Source: Pseudomonadota bacterium (GTDB lineage Bacteria; Pseudomonadota; Gammaproteobacteria; Burkholderiales; Burkholderiaceae_C). Taken from it: 64,000 nucleotides of DNA. A program made the translations under genes and the position numbers. A model generated the notes under the pieces. It did no database searches, had not been told where the DNA came from, and saw only the letters and a program-made list of their open reading frames with translations. The stretch covers positions 1 through 64,000 of the forward strand of contig JAKOYD010000048.1 in the NCBI GenBank assembly GCA_029780695.1, written 5' to 3'. This document shows positions 37,318 through 46,294 of this stretch, piece by piece. Numbering within the stretch: position 1 is the first letter of the stretch; the number at the start of each line of letters is the position of its first letter.

Positions 37318-38292
37318 ATGAAACATTCCTTCGACATCCACGCCCGCCTGACGCCCGCCATGCGCCTGCTGGTCGAGCGCATGGCCAAGGCGCCGCACCC
37401 GCCCCTGCACACGCTGTCGGCGCAGCAGGCCAAGGACCTGCACGCCAAGTCCATCGGCGTGCTCGACGTGCCCAAGCCGGCGCTGGCGCGCGTTGAAGAC
37501 CTTCACATTCCGGCCCGCGACGGCCACCGGCTGCCCGCGCGCCTGGTCGCCCCCAGCCACGATGCCGGGCTGCCGGTGCTGCTGTACACGCACGGCGGCG
37601 GTTTCACCATTGGCAGCATCGAATCGCACGACATCTTCTGCCGCACCATCAGCCAGCTGAGCGGCGCGGCCGTGCTGTCGCTGGACTACCGGCTGGCGCC
37701 GGAATGGCGCTTTCCCACGGCGGTGCACGACGCCTGGGACGCGCTGCACTGGCTGGCGGGCGAGGGCGGCCGCGCGCTGGGGCTGGACACCACGCGCATC
37801 GCCGTCGGCGGCGACTCGGCCGGCGGTACGCTGGCGGCGGTCAGCGCCCTGCACGCGCGCGACGAGGGGCTGAAGCTGGCGCTGCAACTGCTCATCTACC
37901 CCGGCACCACCGACCACCAGGACACCGATTCGCACGCCCTGTTCGAGCACGGGCCGGTGCTGGACAAGGTGCTGATCGACTGGTTCTTCCACCACTACAT
38001 CGACGCGGTGGACCGCAGCGACTGGCGCTTTGCGCCGCTGAAAAGCGCCGACGTCGACGGCGTCGCGCCCGCCTGGGTGGGCCTGGCCGAATGCGATCCG
38101 CTGGTGGACGAGGGCGTGCAATACGCCGACAAGCTGCGCGCCGCCGGCGTGCCGGTCGATCTGGAGATTTACCGCGGCGTCATCCACGGCTTCATCACCA
38201 TGGGCCGCGCCATCGCCGAGGCGCGCCAGCTGCACCATGACGCGGCGGCGGCGCTGCGCGAGGCCTTCGGGCTGCCGTCGCCGGCGGGCTGA
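37318..38292 (+). CDS. Alpha/beta hydrolase, hormone-sensitive lipase family
   Basis: 324-residue esterase of the HSL/BFAE family. THGGGFTIGS holds the HGGG oxyanion motif, GGDSAGGTLAA the nucleophile serine, and the catalytic acid and histidine are in LAECDPLVDEG and RGVIHGFITM. No signal peptide. The start ATG directly follows a short repeat copy, so the repeat must carry or replace the ribosome-binding site. Confidence 0.9.
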   Translation: MKHSFDIHARLTPAMRLLVERMAKAPHPPLHTLSAQQAKDLHAKSIGVLDVPKPALARVEDLHIPARDGHRLPARLVAPSHDAGLPVLLYTHGGGFTIGSIESHDIFCRTISQLSGAAVLSLDYRLAPEWRFPTAVHDAWDALHWLAGEGGRALGLDTTRIAVGGDSAGGTLAAVSALHARDEGLKLALQLLIYPGTTDHQDTDSHALFEHGPVLDKVLIDWFFHHYIDAVDRSDWRFAPLKSADVDGVAPAWVGLAECDPLVDEGVQYADKLRAAGVPVDLEIYRGVIHGFITMGRAIAEARQLHHDAAAALREAFGLPSPAG

Positions 38293-38293
38293 T

Positions 38294-38352
38294 TGCTATG
38301 ATGACGATAGCTGCGTGCGCTTATCTAGCAAGCGCGAGCGCCCGATTTTCTT
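38294..38352 (+). repeat. Short interspersed repeat, intergenic copy
   Basis: TGCTATGATGACGATAGCTG head, stem GCGCTT with AAGCGC, then GAGCGCCCGATTTTCTT. It follows the alpha/beta hydrolase stop. Confidence 0.7.
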
Positions 38353-38367
38353 AAAAGACAAAAACAG

Positions 38368-38456
38368 CCGGACGCAGAGGACGCAGAAGAAAACCTGAAA
38401 ATTTTTTGGCTGTTTTTTTGCGTCCTCTGCGAATCCTTTGCGTCCTCTGCGTCCGG
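38368..38456. repeat. Long inverted repeat with GCGTCCTCTGCG motif
   Basis: The 18-base arm CCGGACGCAGAGGACGCA (from 38368) pairs perfectly with TGCGTCCTCTGCGTCCGG (ending 38456). The right side repeats the GCGTCCTCTGCG core a second time at about 38420. The loop is AT-rich. It can form a strong hairpin with T tracts nearby and may act as a terminator of the hydrolase transcript or be a mobile palindromic element. Confidence 0.75.
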
Positions 38457-38515
38457 TATTCGGTCTTTCTCGAGATCCAACTCACACCAGACATTTTTGA
38501 TTTCAACGCCGCCCC

Positions 38516-39385
38516 ATGAAACCCACCGACTTCCGCCACCACCATCACCTGCGCGTGCGCTGGGCCGAGGTGGACATGCAAAAGATCGTCTTCAACCCTC
38601 ACTACCTGATGTACTTCGACTGCGCCGTCGCCGACTACTGGCGCGCGCTGGCCATGCCCTATGAGGCGGCCATGCAGCGGCTGCAGGGCGATATCTTCCT
38701 GCGCAAGACGGCGGTGGAGTTCAACGCCTCGGCGCTGATGGACGACCGGTTGGACGTGGCGCTGCGCTGCGACCGCATCGGCAACTCGTCCATGACGTTT
38801 GTCGGCGCCATCTTCCGGGGCGAACAGCTGCTGACGGCGGGCGAGCTGGTCTACGTCTATGCCGATCCGGCCACGCAGACCAACCGCCCGGTGCCGGCGC
38901 CGCTGCGCGCGCTGATCGAGGCCTTCGAGGCCGGCCAGCCCGTCACCCGCGTGCAGACCGGCGACTGGGCCACGCTGCGCGACGGCGCGTCGGCCGTGCG
39001 CACGGCGGTGTTTGTCGAAGAGCAGGGCATCGCCCGCGACGATGAGTGGGACGAAGCCGACCAGACCGCCGTGCATGCCCTCGTCACCAACCTGCTCGGC
39101 ATGCCCGTGGCCACAGGCCGCCTGCTGCGCGAGGGCGACGCCGCCAGCGGCACGGCGCGCATCGGCCGCATGGCGGTTGACCGCACGCTGCGCGGCTCAG
39201 GCGTGGGGCGGCAGGTGGTGCAGGCGCTGGAACAGGCCGCCCGCGCCCGCGGCGACCGGCGCGTGGTGCTGGGCGCGCAGCGCAGCGTCCAGGGCTTTTA
39301 CCAGCGGCTGGGCTACACGCCGTATGGCGAGCCGTACGACGAAGTGGGCATCCCCCACATCGGCATGGCACGGGCGCTGGACTGA
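38516..39385 (+). CDS. Fusion of YbgC-type thioesterase and GNAT acetyltransferase
   Basis: 289 residues. Residues about 1-135 are a 4HBT hotdog thioesterase: HLRVRWAEVDMQKIVFNPHYLMYFD has the active-site aspartate/asparagine region, and YRALAMPYE-like DYWRALAMPYEAAM follows. Residues about 145-289 are a GNAT domain (ElaA-like): AVFVEEQGIARDDEWDEAD, RIGRMAVDRTLRGSGVGRQVV (acetyl-CoA loop R-G-x-G-x-G), GAQRSVQGFYQRLGY. Both domains keep their key motifs, so both may be active. No stop or frame break separates them. Confidence 0.87.
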   Translation: MKPTDFRHHHHLRVRWAEVDMQKIVFNPHYLMYFDCAVADYWRALAMPYEAAMQRLQGDIFLRKTAVEFNASALMDDRLDVALRCDRIGNSSMTFVGAIFRGEQLLTAGELVYVYADPATQTNRPVPAPLRALIEAFEAGQPVTRVQTGDWATLRDGASAVRTAVFVEEQGIARDDEWDEADQTAVHALVTNLLGMPVATGRLLREGDAASGTARIGRMAVDRTLRGSGVGRQVVQALEQAARARGDRRVVLGAQRSVQGFYQRLGYTPYGEPYDEVGIPHIGMARALD

Positions 39386-39434
39386 ACCCCCGCTTGCGCT
39401 GAGTGGGTTGAACTGGCCGCGCGGCCAATCGGCA

Positions 39435-40379
39435 TCAGATGTCGTCCAGCAGCGGGTAGGGCTGGTGCAACGCCGCCAGGGCCGGGCCGTCGGCCGTGCC
39501 CACGCGCAGGTCCGGCTGGCCGTCCAGCGCCGACAGTTGCAGCGAAGCGATGACCGCCGTGCCTGCTGGCACGGTCGCGGCCTGCGCGATCAGGCCCACG
39601 GGCTGATCGGGCGTGGCGGCGTCGAACACCTCTTGCCCCGCCAGCGCTTCGCCCGCCACTTGGCCGACGAACGCCCGCCGCTTGATGGCGCCGCGAAACT
39701 GGCTGCGCGCCACCACTTCCTGACCGGGGTAGCAGCCCTTCTTGAAGTTCACGCCGCCCACGCTTTCGTAGTTCAGCATCTGCGGCACAAAGGCCTCAAC
39801 CACCGGCTGCGTGATGCGGGCCACGCCGGCGCGCACTTCGGCCAGCAGCCAGTCGGCTTCGGTGGCCGTGGCGCCGGGCGGCAGCGGCGTGCCGGCGGGC
39901 GCCAGCCACAGAGCGCGCGGCGTGCCGTCGGCGGGCGGCAGGGCGATGGTGAACGGATGGTCAAAGGGGCCGCCAGCGCTGGATGGCAAAGCGGCGGAAG
40001 CTATCGAAACCGCAGCATCGCCAAGCAGGCCAGCCAGCGCCACCTCGCTCGTGGCGTCGCTCAGCTTGCACTTGGCGCGCAGCACAAACATCGACAGGCG
40101 TTTTTGCGTAGCGGCCAGCCGGTCGGCGCTGGTGACCAGCAGCAATTCGTCGCGGTTCACCTTCAGCACCTGAAAGCTGGCCAGCATGCGGCCCTTGGCG
40201 TTGCAGAAAGCGGCCAGGCGCGCCTCGCCGGGTTTCATCAGCACCACGTCCTGCGTCAGCTGGCCTTGCAGGAACGCGGCGGCGTCTTCACCCTGGGCGC
40301 GGATCACACCCAGTTGGGGCACGGGGGCGACGCCGTTCAGGGCTGCGGCGGTCGAAACGGGGGGTACGGCTTGGGACAT
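39435..40379 (-). CDS. ygfZ: tRNA-modifying protein YgfZ (folate-binding, Fe-S repair)
   Basis: 314 residues. The family signature KGCYPGQEVVARSQFRG is present at about residue 205, with FLQGQLTQDV near the N-terminus. YgfZ binds folate and supports MiaB-type Fe-S enzymes. Start 40379 (MSQAVPPV) was chosen over 40394. It is divergent from mltG, a common betaproteobacterial arrangement. A segment near residues 120-140 seems to contain a short-repeat copy. Confidence 0.9.
   Translation of the reverse strand: MSQAVPPVSTAAALNGVAPVPQLGVIRAQGEDAAAFLQGQLTQDVVLMKPGEARLAAFCNAKGRMLASFQVLKVNRDELLLVTSADRLAATQKRLSMFVLRAKCKLSDATSEVALAGLLGDAAVSIASAALPSSAGGPFDHPFTIALPPADGTPRALWLAPAGTPLPPGATATEADWLLAEVRAGVARITQPVVEAFVPQMLNYESVGGVNFKKGCYPGQEVVARSQFRGAIKRRAFVGQVAGEALAGQEVFDAATPDQPVGLIAQAATVPAGTAVIASLQLSALDGQPDLRVGTADGPALAALHQPYPLLDDI
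39962..40018 (-). repeat. Short interspersed repeat, copy inside ygfZ (reverse orientation)
   Basis: Minus strand: TGCGGTTTCGATAGCTTCC head, then CATCCAGCGCTGGCGGCCCC and TTTGAC. Weaker match than the intergenic copies; it stays in frame. Confidence 0.45.
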
Positions 40380-40426
40380 GGGCTGAATTATCATGGCCGG
40401 CTCGTTTTCTGGACGCTTTGTACCCC

Positions 40427-41422
40427 GTGCGAACCCTTTTCAAATGGCTGGCTTTGCTGCTGGCGCTGGCCCTGGCGGCCGGCGGCTGGGCCTGGTGGTG
40501 GACCACGCAGCCGCTGCCGCTGGCCGCCGAACGGGTGGAAATCACCGTGCCGCCCGGCGCGTCAACCCGCACCGCCGCGCTCAAGGCGGTGGAAGGCGGC
40601 GTGCGCACGCAGCCCGATCTGCTGGGCTGGTACTTCCGCCTGGCGGGGCGCGACCAGACCATCAAGCCGGGCGATTACGCCGTGACGCAGGGCATGACGC
40701 CGGCCGACCTGCTGTCAAAACTGGTGCGTGGCGACCGCATCGCGCTGGCGGTGACGCTGGTCGAAGGCTGGACGTTCAAGCAGTTCCGCGATGCGCTCTT
40801 AAAAGCAGAGCATCTGAGGCACGACACACAAGCGCTGACGCCCGCCGAGATCATGAAAAAACTGGGCAAGCCCGGCGTGGCGGCCGAGGGGCGCTTCTTC
40901 CCCGACACCTACCACTACTTCAAGAATGCCAGCGACCTGGACGTGCTGCGCCAGTCGATGCAGTTGATGGAAAAACGCCTGCAGGCCGCGTGGGATGCGC
41001 GCGCGCCCGGCCTGCCGCTCAAGAGTGCCGACGAGGCGCTGATCCTGGCCAGCGTCGTCGAAAAGGAAACCGGGCAGGCCGGCGACCGCACCCACGTGGC
41101 CGGCGTGTTCGTCAACCGCCTGCGCATCGGCATGCGGCTGCAGACCGACCCGACGGTGATCTACGGCCTGGGCGACGCCTTTGAGGGCAACCTGCGCCGC
41201 AGCCACCTGCAGGCCGACACGCCCTGGAACACCTACACCCGCGCAGGCCTGCCGCCCACGCCCATCGCCATGCCGGGCAAAGCCTCGCTGATGGCGGCGG
41301 TGCAGCCGGCACAGACCAAGGCGCTGTACTTCGTGGCGCGCGGCGACGGCAGCAGCCACTTCAGCGAATCGCTGGGTGAGCACAACCGGGCTGTCAACAA
41401 GTACCAGCGGGGAGGGCAGTGA
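40427..41422 (+). CDS. mltG: Endolytic murein transglycosylase MltG
   Basis: 331 residues. One N-terminal membrane helix (about 4-26), a LysM-like region (GDYAVTQGMTPADLLSKLVRG), then the YceG catalytic domain with LILASVVEKETG, whose glutamate is catalytic, and GMRLQTDPTVIYGLG. Ends the growing glycan chain at the membrane. GTG 40427 or TTG 40418 could be the start; neither has a clear ribosome-binding site. First of the mltG-tmk-holB-pilZ-tatD set. Confidence 0.92.
   Translation: MRTLFKWLALLLALALAAGGWAWWWTTQPLPLAAERVEITVPPGASTRTAALKAVEGGVRTQPDLLGWYFRLAGRDQTIKPGDYAVTQGMTPADLLSKLVRGDRIALAVTLVEGWTFKQFRDALLKAEHLRHDTQALTPAEIMKKLGKPGVAAEGRFFPDTYHYFKNASDLDVLRQSMQLMEKRLQAAWDARAPGLPLKSADEALILASVVEKETGQAGDRTHVAGVFVNRLRIGMRLQTDPTVIYGLGDAFEGNLRRSHLQADTPWNTYTRAGLPPTPIAMPGKASLMAAVQPAQTKALYFVARGDGSSHFSESLGEHNRAVNKYQRGGQ
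40793..40848 (+). repeat. Possible short interspersed repeat remnant inside mltG
   Basis: TGCGCTCTTAAAAGCAGAGC head and CAAGCGCTGACGCCCG end are arranged as in other copies. Strongly diverged; protein segment AEHLRHDTQALTP. Weakest call of the family. Confidence 0.3.
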
Positions 41423-41555
41423 AACACCCCCCTGAGTCGCTGACGCGCCTTCCCCCCTCTGCTGCGCGAGGGGGGACAACGCCAGCGCGCGGCGCAGGTC
41501 CGCGCGCGGCGTTTCTGATATCCCGCTACTTCGTGGCGTTGCGCGCCGACCCTCC

Positions 41556-42233
41556 ATGAGTAGCGCTTTCACCATCAAAGACCGAGGGCTGTTCATCAGC
41601 TTCGAGGGCATCGACGGCGCCGGCAAGTCGACCCACATCGACGCGCTGGCCGACGCCTTTGTGCGCGCCGGCCGCACCGTGGTGCGCACCCGTGAGCCAG
41701 GCGGCACGCCGCTGGCCGAAAAAATCCGCGCGCTGGTGCTGCACGAGCCGATGGACGCACTGACCGAGGCGCTGCTGATGTTCGCCGCCCGGCGCGACCA
41801 CCTGGCGCAGGTCATCGCGCCCGCCCTGGCGCGCGGCGACGTGGTGCTGTGCGACCGTTTTACCGATGCCACCTTTGCCTACCAGGGCGGCGGGCGCGGC
41901 TTCGACTGGCAGTCGCTATCTGTTTTAGAGCGTCTTGCGCAGGACCAGAAAGGGCTGGCGCCCGATTTGGCTGAAAACCCTCTGCTCCAGCCCGACCTGA
42001 CGATCTGGTTCGACCTGCCGCCCGACGTCGCCGCGCGGCGGCTGAGCGGCGTGCGCGTGCCCGACAAGTTCGAAGCGCAGCCGGCCGCCTTCTTCGACGC
42101 CGTGCGCGCCGGCTACGCACGCCGCGCCGCCGAGTCGCCCGCGCGCTTTGCCCGCATCAACGCCGACCAGCCGCGCGAGGCCGTGGGTGCCGAAGTGCGG
42201 GCGGCGGTGCAGGGCAGGGGGTGGCTGTCGTGA
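41556..42233 (+). CDS. tmk: Thymidylate kinase
   Basis: 225 residues. P-loop [13 protein letters not shown], the DR motif and lid region in [18 protein letters not shown], and [16 protein letters not shown]. Phosphorylates dTMP to dTDP. Compared with usual Tmk, there are roughly ten extra residues around [11 protein letters not shown], which overlap a short-repeat copy. The stop overlaps holB by four bases (GTGA). Confidence 0.95.
   Translation: MSSAFTIKDRGLFISFEGIDGAGKSTHIDALADAFVRAGRTVVRTREPGGTPLAEKIRALVLHEPMDALTEALLMFAARRDHLAQVIAPALARGDVVLCDRFTDATFAYQGGGRGFDWQSLSVLERLAQDQKGLAPDLAENPLLQPDLTIWFDLPPDVAARRLSGVRVPDKFEAQPAAFFDAVRAGYARRAAESPARFARINADQPREAVGAEVRAAVQGRGWLS
41914..41978 (+). repeat. 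Short interspersed repeat, copy inside tmk
   Basis: CGCTATCTGTTTTAGAGCG head, then CTTGCGCAGGACCAGAAAGG and GCTGGCGCCCGATTTGGC, closely following the layout of intergenic copies. It contributes the extra residues between the GRGFD segment and [10 protein letters not shown]. Confidence 0.55.
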
Positions 42234-43222
42234 CGGCGCCGTGGATCGCCCGCCAGCTCCAGGCGCTGCTGGCGCGCCGCGGCCACGCCTGGCTGCTGCA
42301 GGGGCCGTCGGGGCTGGGCCAGTTCGAGCTGGCGCTGGGCCTGGCCCGCGCCTGGCTGTGCGACCAGCCCACGCCGCAGGGCGCCTGCGGCCAGTGCGCC
42401 AGCTGCCACGGCATCGACGTGCACACGCACGCCGACCTGGCCGTGCTGATGCCCGAAGCCGACATGATCGCGCTGGGCTGGCCGCTGCCCGAAAAGGCGC
42501 AGGCCGACATCGACGACAAGAAGCGCAAGCCCAGCAAGGACATTCGCGTCGATGCCATGCGCGAGACGGTGGAATTCGCCCAGCGCACCAGCGGCCGCGG
42601 CCGTGGCAAGGCGGTGCTGGTCTATCCGGCCGAGCGCATGAACGCCATCACCGCCAATGCCCTGTTGAAAACGCTGGAAGAGCCGCCCGGCGACGTGCGT
42701 TTTGTGCTGGCGACCGATGCCGCGCACCAGTTGCTGCCCACCATTCGCAGCCGTTGCCAAAGCCACACGCTGGCCTGGCCCGACCCTGCCGAAGCCCTGG
42801 CCTGGCTGGCCGCGCAAGGCGTGGCGGGCGAGGAGGGCGCCGCCCTGCTGCGCGCCGCCGGTGGCCGCCCGGCCGAGGCGCTGGCCCTGGCGCAGGCGAG
42901 CGACAGAGCCCGCCGCTGGGCGCTGCTGCCGCGCGCGCTGGCGCGGGGCGACACGGCGGCGCTGGCTGACGTGCCGCTGCCCGAGGCCGTGGCGCGCCTG
43001 CAGAAGCTGTGCCACGACCTGATGGCGCTGCGCGTGGGCGGCGCGCCACGCTTTTTCGACTCCGCCGACCTGCCGTCAGGGCCGCTGCCGCTGGGGGCGC
43101 TGACGCGCTGGTGGCAGCAACTGGCGCAATCGGCCCGCACGGCCGAACACCCGCTGAACGCCGGCCTGGCAACGGAAGCGCTGGTCAGCGCCGCGCGCCA
43201 GGCCCTAAACTCAGGGCGCTGA
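42230..43222 (+). CDS. holB: DNA polymerase III delta' subunit
   Basis: 330 residues. AAA+ clamp-loader subunit: [19 protein letters not shown] stands where the P-loop would be but lacks the Walker lysine, as is normal for delta'. A zinc site is formed by the cysteines in [32 protein letters not shown] and [21 protein letters not shown] (sensor 1) are typical. Start GTG 42230 overlaps the tmk stop (GTGA); a GTG 9 bases earlier is possible. Confidence 0.93.
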   Translation: MTAPWIARQLQALLARRGHAWLLQGPSGLGQFELALGLARAWLCDQPTPQGACGQCASCHGIDVHTHADLAVLMPEADMIALGWPLPEKAQADIDDKKRKPSKDIRVDAMRETVEFAQRTSGRGRGKAVLVYPAERMNAITANALLKTLEEPPGDVRFVLATDAAHQLLPTIRSRCQSHTLAWPDPAEALAWLAAQGVAGEEGAALLRAAGGRPAEALALAQASDRARRWALLPRALARGDTAALADVPLPEAVARLQKLCHDLMALRVGGAPRFFDSADLPSGPLPLGALTRWWQQLAQSARTAEHPLNAGLATEALVSAARQALNSGR

Positions 43223-43248
43223 CAGCCCGTCAGCGCTGCCCGCACGCC

Positions 43249-43620
43249 ATGTCGTCCCCACCGTCCGTTTCGCCATCCGCCACCCGGCCCAGCGTCATCC
43301 AGCTGGCGATTAAGGAGCGCGCGGCGCTGTACGCGGCCTACATCCCCCTGTTTGCCGAGGGCGGCATGTTCATCCCGACGACGCGCGACTATCAGCTGGG
43401 CGACGACATGTACGTGCTGATCACGCTGCCGGACGACCCGCAGCGCTACCCCGTGGCGGGCAAGGTGGCGTGGATCACGCCGGCGCGGTCGACCGGCAAC
43501 CGCACGCAGGGCGTGGGCATCCGCTTTCCCAAGGACGAAAAGTCCGAGCAGCTCAAGCACCGGATCGAGCAGATTCTGGGCGCCGCGCTGCGGTCTGACC
43601 GGCCCACCCAGACCATCTGA
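43249..43620 (+). CDS. pilZ: PilZ-domain protein
   Basis: 123 residues. Type IV pilus assembly PilZ-like: IQLAIKERAALYAAYIPLFAEGG, FIPTTRDYQLGDDMYVLITLPDD, GKVAWITPARSTGNRTQGVGIRF. The canonical c-di-GMP-binding RxxxR and DxSxxG motifs are absent, as in PilZ itself. Lies between holB and tatD, the usual place in proteobacteria. Confidence 0.88.
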   Translation: MSSPPSVSPSATRPSVIQLAIKERAALYAAYIPLFAEGGMFIPTTRDYQLGDDMYVLITLPDDPQRYPVAGKVAWITPARSTGNRTQGVGIRFPKDEKSEQLKHRIEQILGAALRSDRPTQTI

Positions 43621-43708
43621 CCGCCGGCGCTGCGGCAAGGGGTCTGCTAGCATCGGCGGCCACGCCGGTCGTGTGTGCCGTGCGCTTGTTTTGTTGCCGG
43701 CCCTTGGC

Positions 43709-44512
43709 ATGTTCACCGATTCCCACTGCCACCTGACTTTTCCCGAACTGGCGGGCGACATGGCCCGCGTGCGGGCCGAAATGGCCGCCGCGCGGGTCAC
43801 GCGCGCGCTGTGCATCAGCACCACGATGGAAGAATTTCCGCGCGTGCAGGCTCTGGCCGCCCAATACGACAACTTCTGGGCCACGGCCGGCGTGCACCCC
43901 GACAGCGAGGGCGTGCACGAACCCGACGTCAACGAACTGCTGGCCGCGCTGCGCCTGCCCAAGGTGGTGGCCGTGGGCGAAACCGGGCTGGACTACTACC
44001 AGATGGAAGAACGCAAGGGCGGCCGCGACATTGCCGATATGGCGTGGCAGCGCGACCGCTTCAGGGTGCACATCCGCGCCGCGCGGCAGGCGGGCGTGCC
44101 GCTGGTCATCCATACGCGCGCGGCGTCCGACGATACGCTGGCCATCCTGGAGGAAGAGGGCGAGGACGGCGGCGCCGACAGCGCGGGCGGCGTATTTCAT
44201 TGCTTTACCGAGACGCGCCAGGTGGCGCGCGCCGCGCTGGAGATGGGCTATTACATCTCGCTGTCCGGCATCGTCACCTTCAAGAACGCGCGCGAACTGC
44301 ACGAAGTCGCCACGCTGGTGCCCGACGACCGGCTGCTGATCGAAACCGATTCGCCCTACCTGGCGCCCGTGCCGTACCGCGGCAAGACCAACACGCCGGC
44401 CTACGTGCCCCACGTGGCGGCGCGCCTGGCCGAGTTGCGCGGCACCACTGCCGAGCGCATCGGCGAGATCACCAGCGCCAATTTCACCCGTTTGTTTTCG
44501 AGGGTTTCTTGA
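43709..44512 (+). CDS. tatD: TatD-family metal-dependent hydrolase/DNase
   Basis: 267 residues. TDSHCHLTFPEL gives the first metal ligands, AVGETGLDYYQMEE the bridging Glu, LVIHTRAASDD and GVFHCFTETRQVARAAL the histidines, and LIETDSPYLAPVPYRGKTN the late aspartate. ATG 43709 gives the conserved MFTDSHCH start; earlier codons are not conserved. The stop overlaps the next gene by one base. Confidence 0.93.
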   Translation: MFTDSHCHLTFPELAGDMARVRAEMAAARVTRALCISTTMEEFPRVQALAAQYDNFWATAGVHPDSEGVHEPDVNELLAALRLPKVVAVGETGLDYYQMEERKGGRDIADMAWQRDRFRVHIRAARQAGVPLVIHTRAASDDTLAILEEEGEDGGADSAGGVFHCFTETRQVARAALEMGYYISLSGIVTFKNARELHEVATLVPDDRLLIETDSPYLAPVPYRGKTNTPAYVPHVAARLAELRGTTAERIGEITSANFTRLFSRVS

Positions 44513-45288
44513 TGAAACTACGCCAGCTTTCCGCCGCCCTGATCACCGCCGCCGCGCTGCCGCTGGCCTGGGCGCAGGACACGGGGGCGTTCTTCCGCGC
44601 CATCAAGCAGGACAACGACATCGCCATGCGCGGCCTGCTGGCCGACGGGGTTGATCCCAACAGCAAGAACGAAAAAGGCGTGCCCGGCATGTACATGGCG
44701 CTGCAGGAAGGGTCGTTGAAAGTGGCCAGGCAACTCATCGATTCGCCGCGCTTCAAGGCCGAAACGCGCAACGCGTCCGACGAAAGCCCGCTGATGATGG
44801 CGGCGCTGAAGGGCCAGCTGGACATGGCCAAGCGGTTGATCGCCAAGGGCGGCGACGTCAACAAGCCCGGCTGGGCGCCGCTGCATTACGCCGCTACCGG
44901 CGGCCACCTGGAGCTGATGCGACTGCTGCTGGAAGAACACGCCTTCATCGACGCCGAATCGCCCAACGGCACCACGCCGCTGATGATGGCTGCGTCATAC
45001 GGCACGCCCGAAGCCGTCAAGCTGCTGATCGAAGCCGGCGCCGACCTGAACATGCGCAACCAGCAAGGCATGACCGCGCTGGATTTTGCCCGCCGCGCTG
45101 AACGGCCGGATTCGGTCGAGCTGATCGAGACCGCGCTGCGCTGGTCGCGCCAGCGCCTCGGCCCAACCCAGGGCATCCCCCAGGCCACCCAGATCATGCC
45201 GCCCGGCGTCCCGCCGCAGATCGCCCCAATCCCGGCGCCGACTGCACCCACAACGCCCGCCGCGCCGGCTGGCCGTGGCCAGTGGTGA
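44512..45288 (+). CDS. Secreted ankyrin-repeat protein
   Basis: 258 residues. Signal peptide ends near LAWAQD. About five ankyrin units follow between residues 25 and 215 (for example ESPLMMAALKGQLDMAKRLIAKGGDVN and GTTPLMMAASYGTPEAVKLLIEAGADLN, shown here only as ESPLMMAALKG and GTTPLMMAASYG), then a Pro-rich tail. Predicted periplasmic protein-binding role; partner unknown. Coupled to tatD (TGATG). Confidence 0.88.
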   Translation: MKLRQLSAALITAAALPLAWAQDTGAFFRAIKQDNDIAMRGLLADGVDPNSKNEKGVPGMYMALQEGSLKVARQLIDSPRFKAETRNASDESPLMMAALKGQLDMAKRLIAKGGDVNKPGWAPLHYAATGGHLELMRLLLEEHAFIDAESPNGTTPLMMAASYGTPEAVKLLIEAGADLNMRNQQGMTALDFARRAERPDSVELIETALRWSRQRLGPTQGIPQATQIMPPGVPPQIAPIPAPTAPTTPAAPAGRGQW

Positions 45289-45320
45289 GCGCAGCGCGCC
45301 TCACCGCGGCGCGATGACTT

Positions 45321-46231
45321 TCAGCTGACTGCGCGCGTCGGCTCCGACGTCGGTGTGGTCGGCGCGCGGCGCCAATTCACGAGCGTGATGCCCAGGCTCA
45401 CCATCAGTGCGCCCACGATGAAAGGCAGGGTGACGCGTTCGCCCAGCAGCAGCCAACTGAGCGCGATGCCGATCAGCGGGACGCTGAAGACGAATGAGCT
45501 GGCGGCGCCAGCCTGCACGTTTTTCAGTACGTAAACCCACAGCATCCATGACACCACGGTGCCCACTACCGCAAGGTAGGCCACGCCAGCGGCGAGCTTG
45601 GGCGTCGCGTGCCAGGCAGACGGTGGTTCGACGGCCGCGCTCAACAATGCAACGCCATGCCGGCACCCAGAAACTGCACCAGCATGAGCGAGCCCGAGTC
45701 CATACGCTGTGTGGCGCGCTTGGTCACGAGCGTGTGCAAGCTCCAGCTGAGCGCGGCCGACAACATCAGCAAGTCGCCGAGCCGCGTTCCGCCCGCGTCG
45801 AACGAGCGCGCGAAGATTGCATAGACACCAGCGAAGGCAAGGGCGATTCCAACGAGCTTGATGGCGTTGAGCAGCTCTTGCGGCGCGACGAAATGCGCCA
45901 AGGCAGCGACGAAAAGCGGCGTCGTGTTCAGCAGCACGATGCCACGCGCCGCCGAGGTATGGTTGAACCCGGTATGCGTGAAGCCTTGCAAAAGCATGTA
46001 GAACAGCGTGGCGAGGGACACGAGCCTCCATGGCACGCCGATCCATCGCGAAGTCGCACCAACGCGGGAGCGCCAGGTCAGCCAAACCCAGAGCACGGCA
46101 CCGGACACCAACATGCGGATTGCCCCCAAACCGAGCGGCGGCGCATCCGCCAAAGTTGCCTTGATGACGATTCCCACACTTGCCCAAAGCGAGCAGACAA
46201 GCATTGCGAGCACCATGAAGCGAGGGGGCAT
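45321..46231 (-). pseudogene. EamA/DMT-family transporter broken by a one-base frameshift
   Basis: From 46231 the frame reads MPPRFMVLAMLVCSLWASVG with several membrane helices, to LVQFLGAGMALHC and a stop. Homology resumes in a second frame as LLSAAVEPPSAWHATPKLA, then VAYLAVVGTVVSWMLWVYVLK and IGIALSWLLLGERVTLP, the second EamA repeat. The break is at about 45650. The total is 911 bases, one short of a multiple of three, so one base is missing. Ten-helix metabolite exporter family; substrate unknown. Confidence 0.8.
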
Positions 46232-46294
46232 GACGTTCTCCGCGCAGGGTTTGAGAAACTGAACGTGGCTGAAGCGAACGCAGCAAGATTCGCT

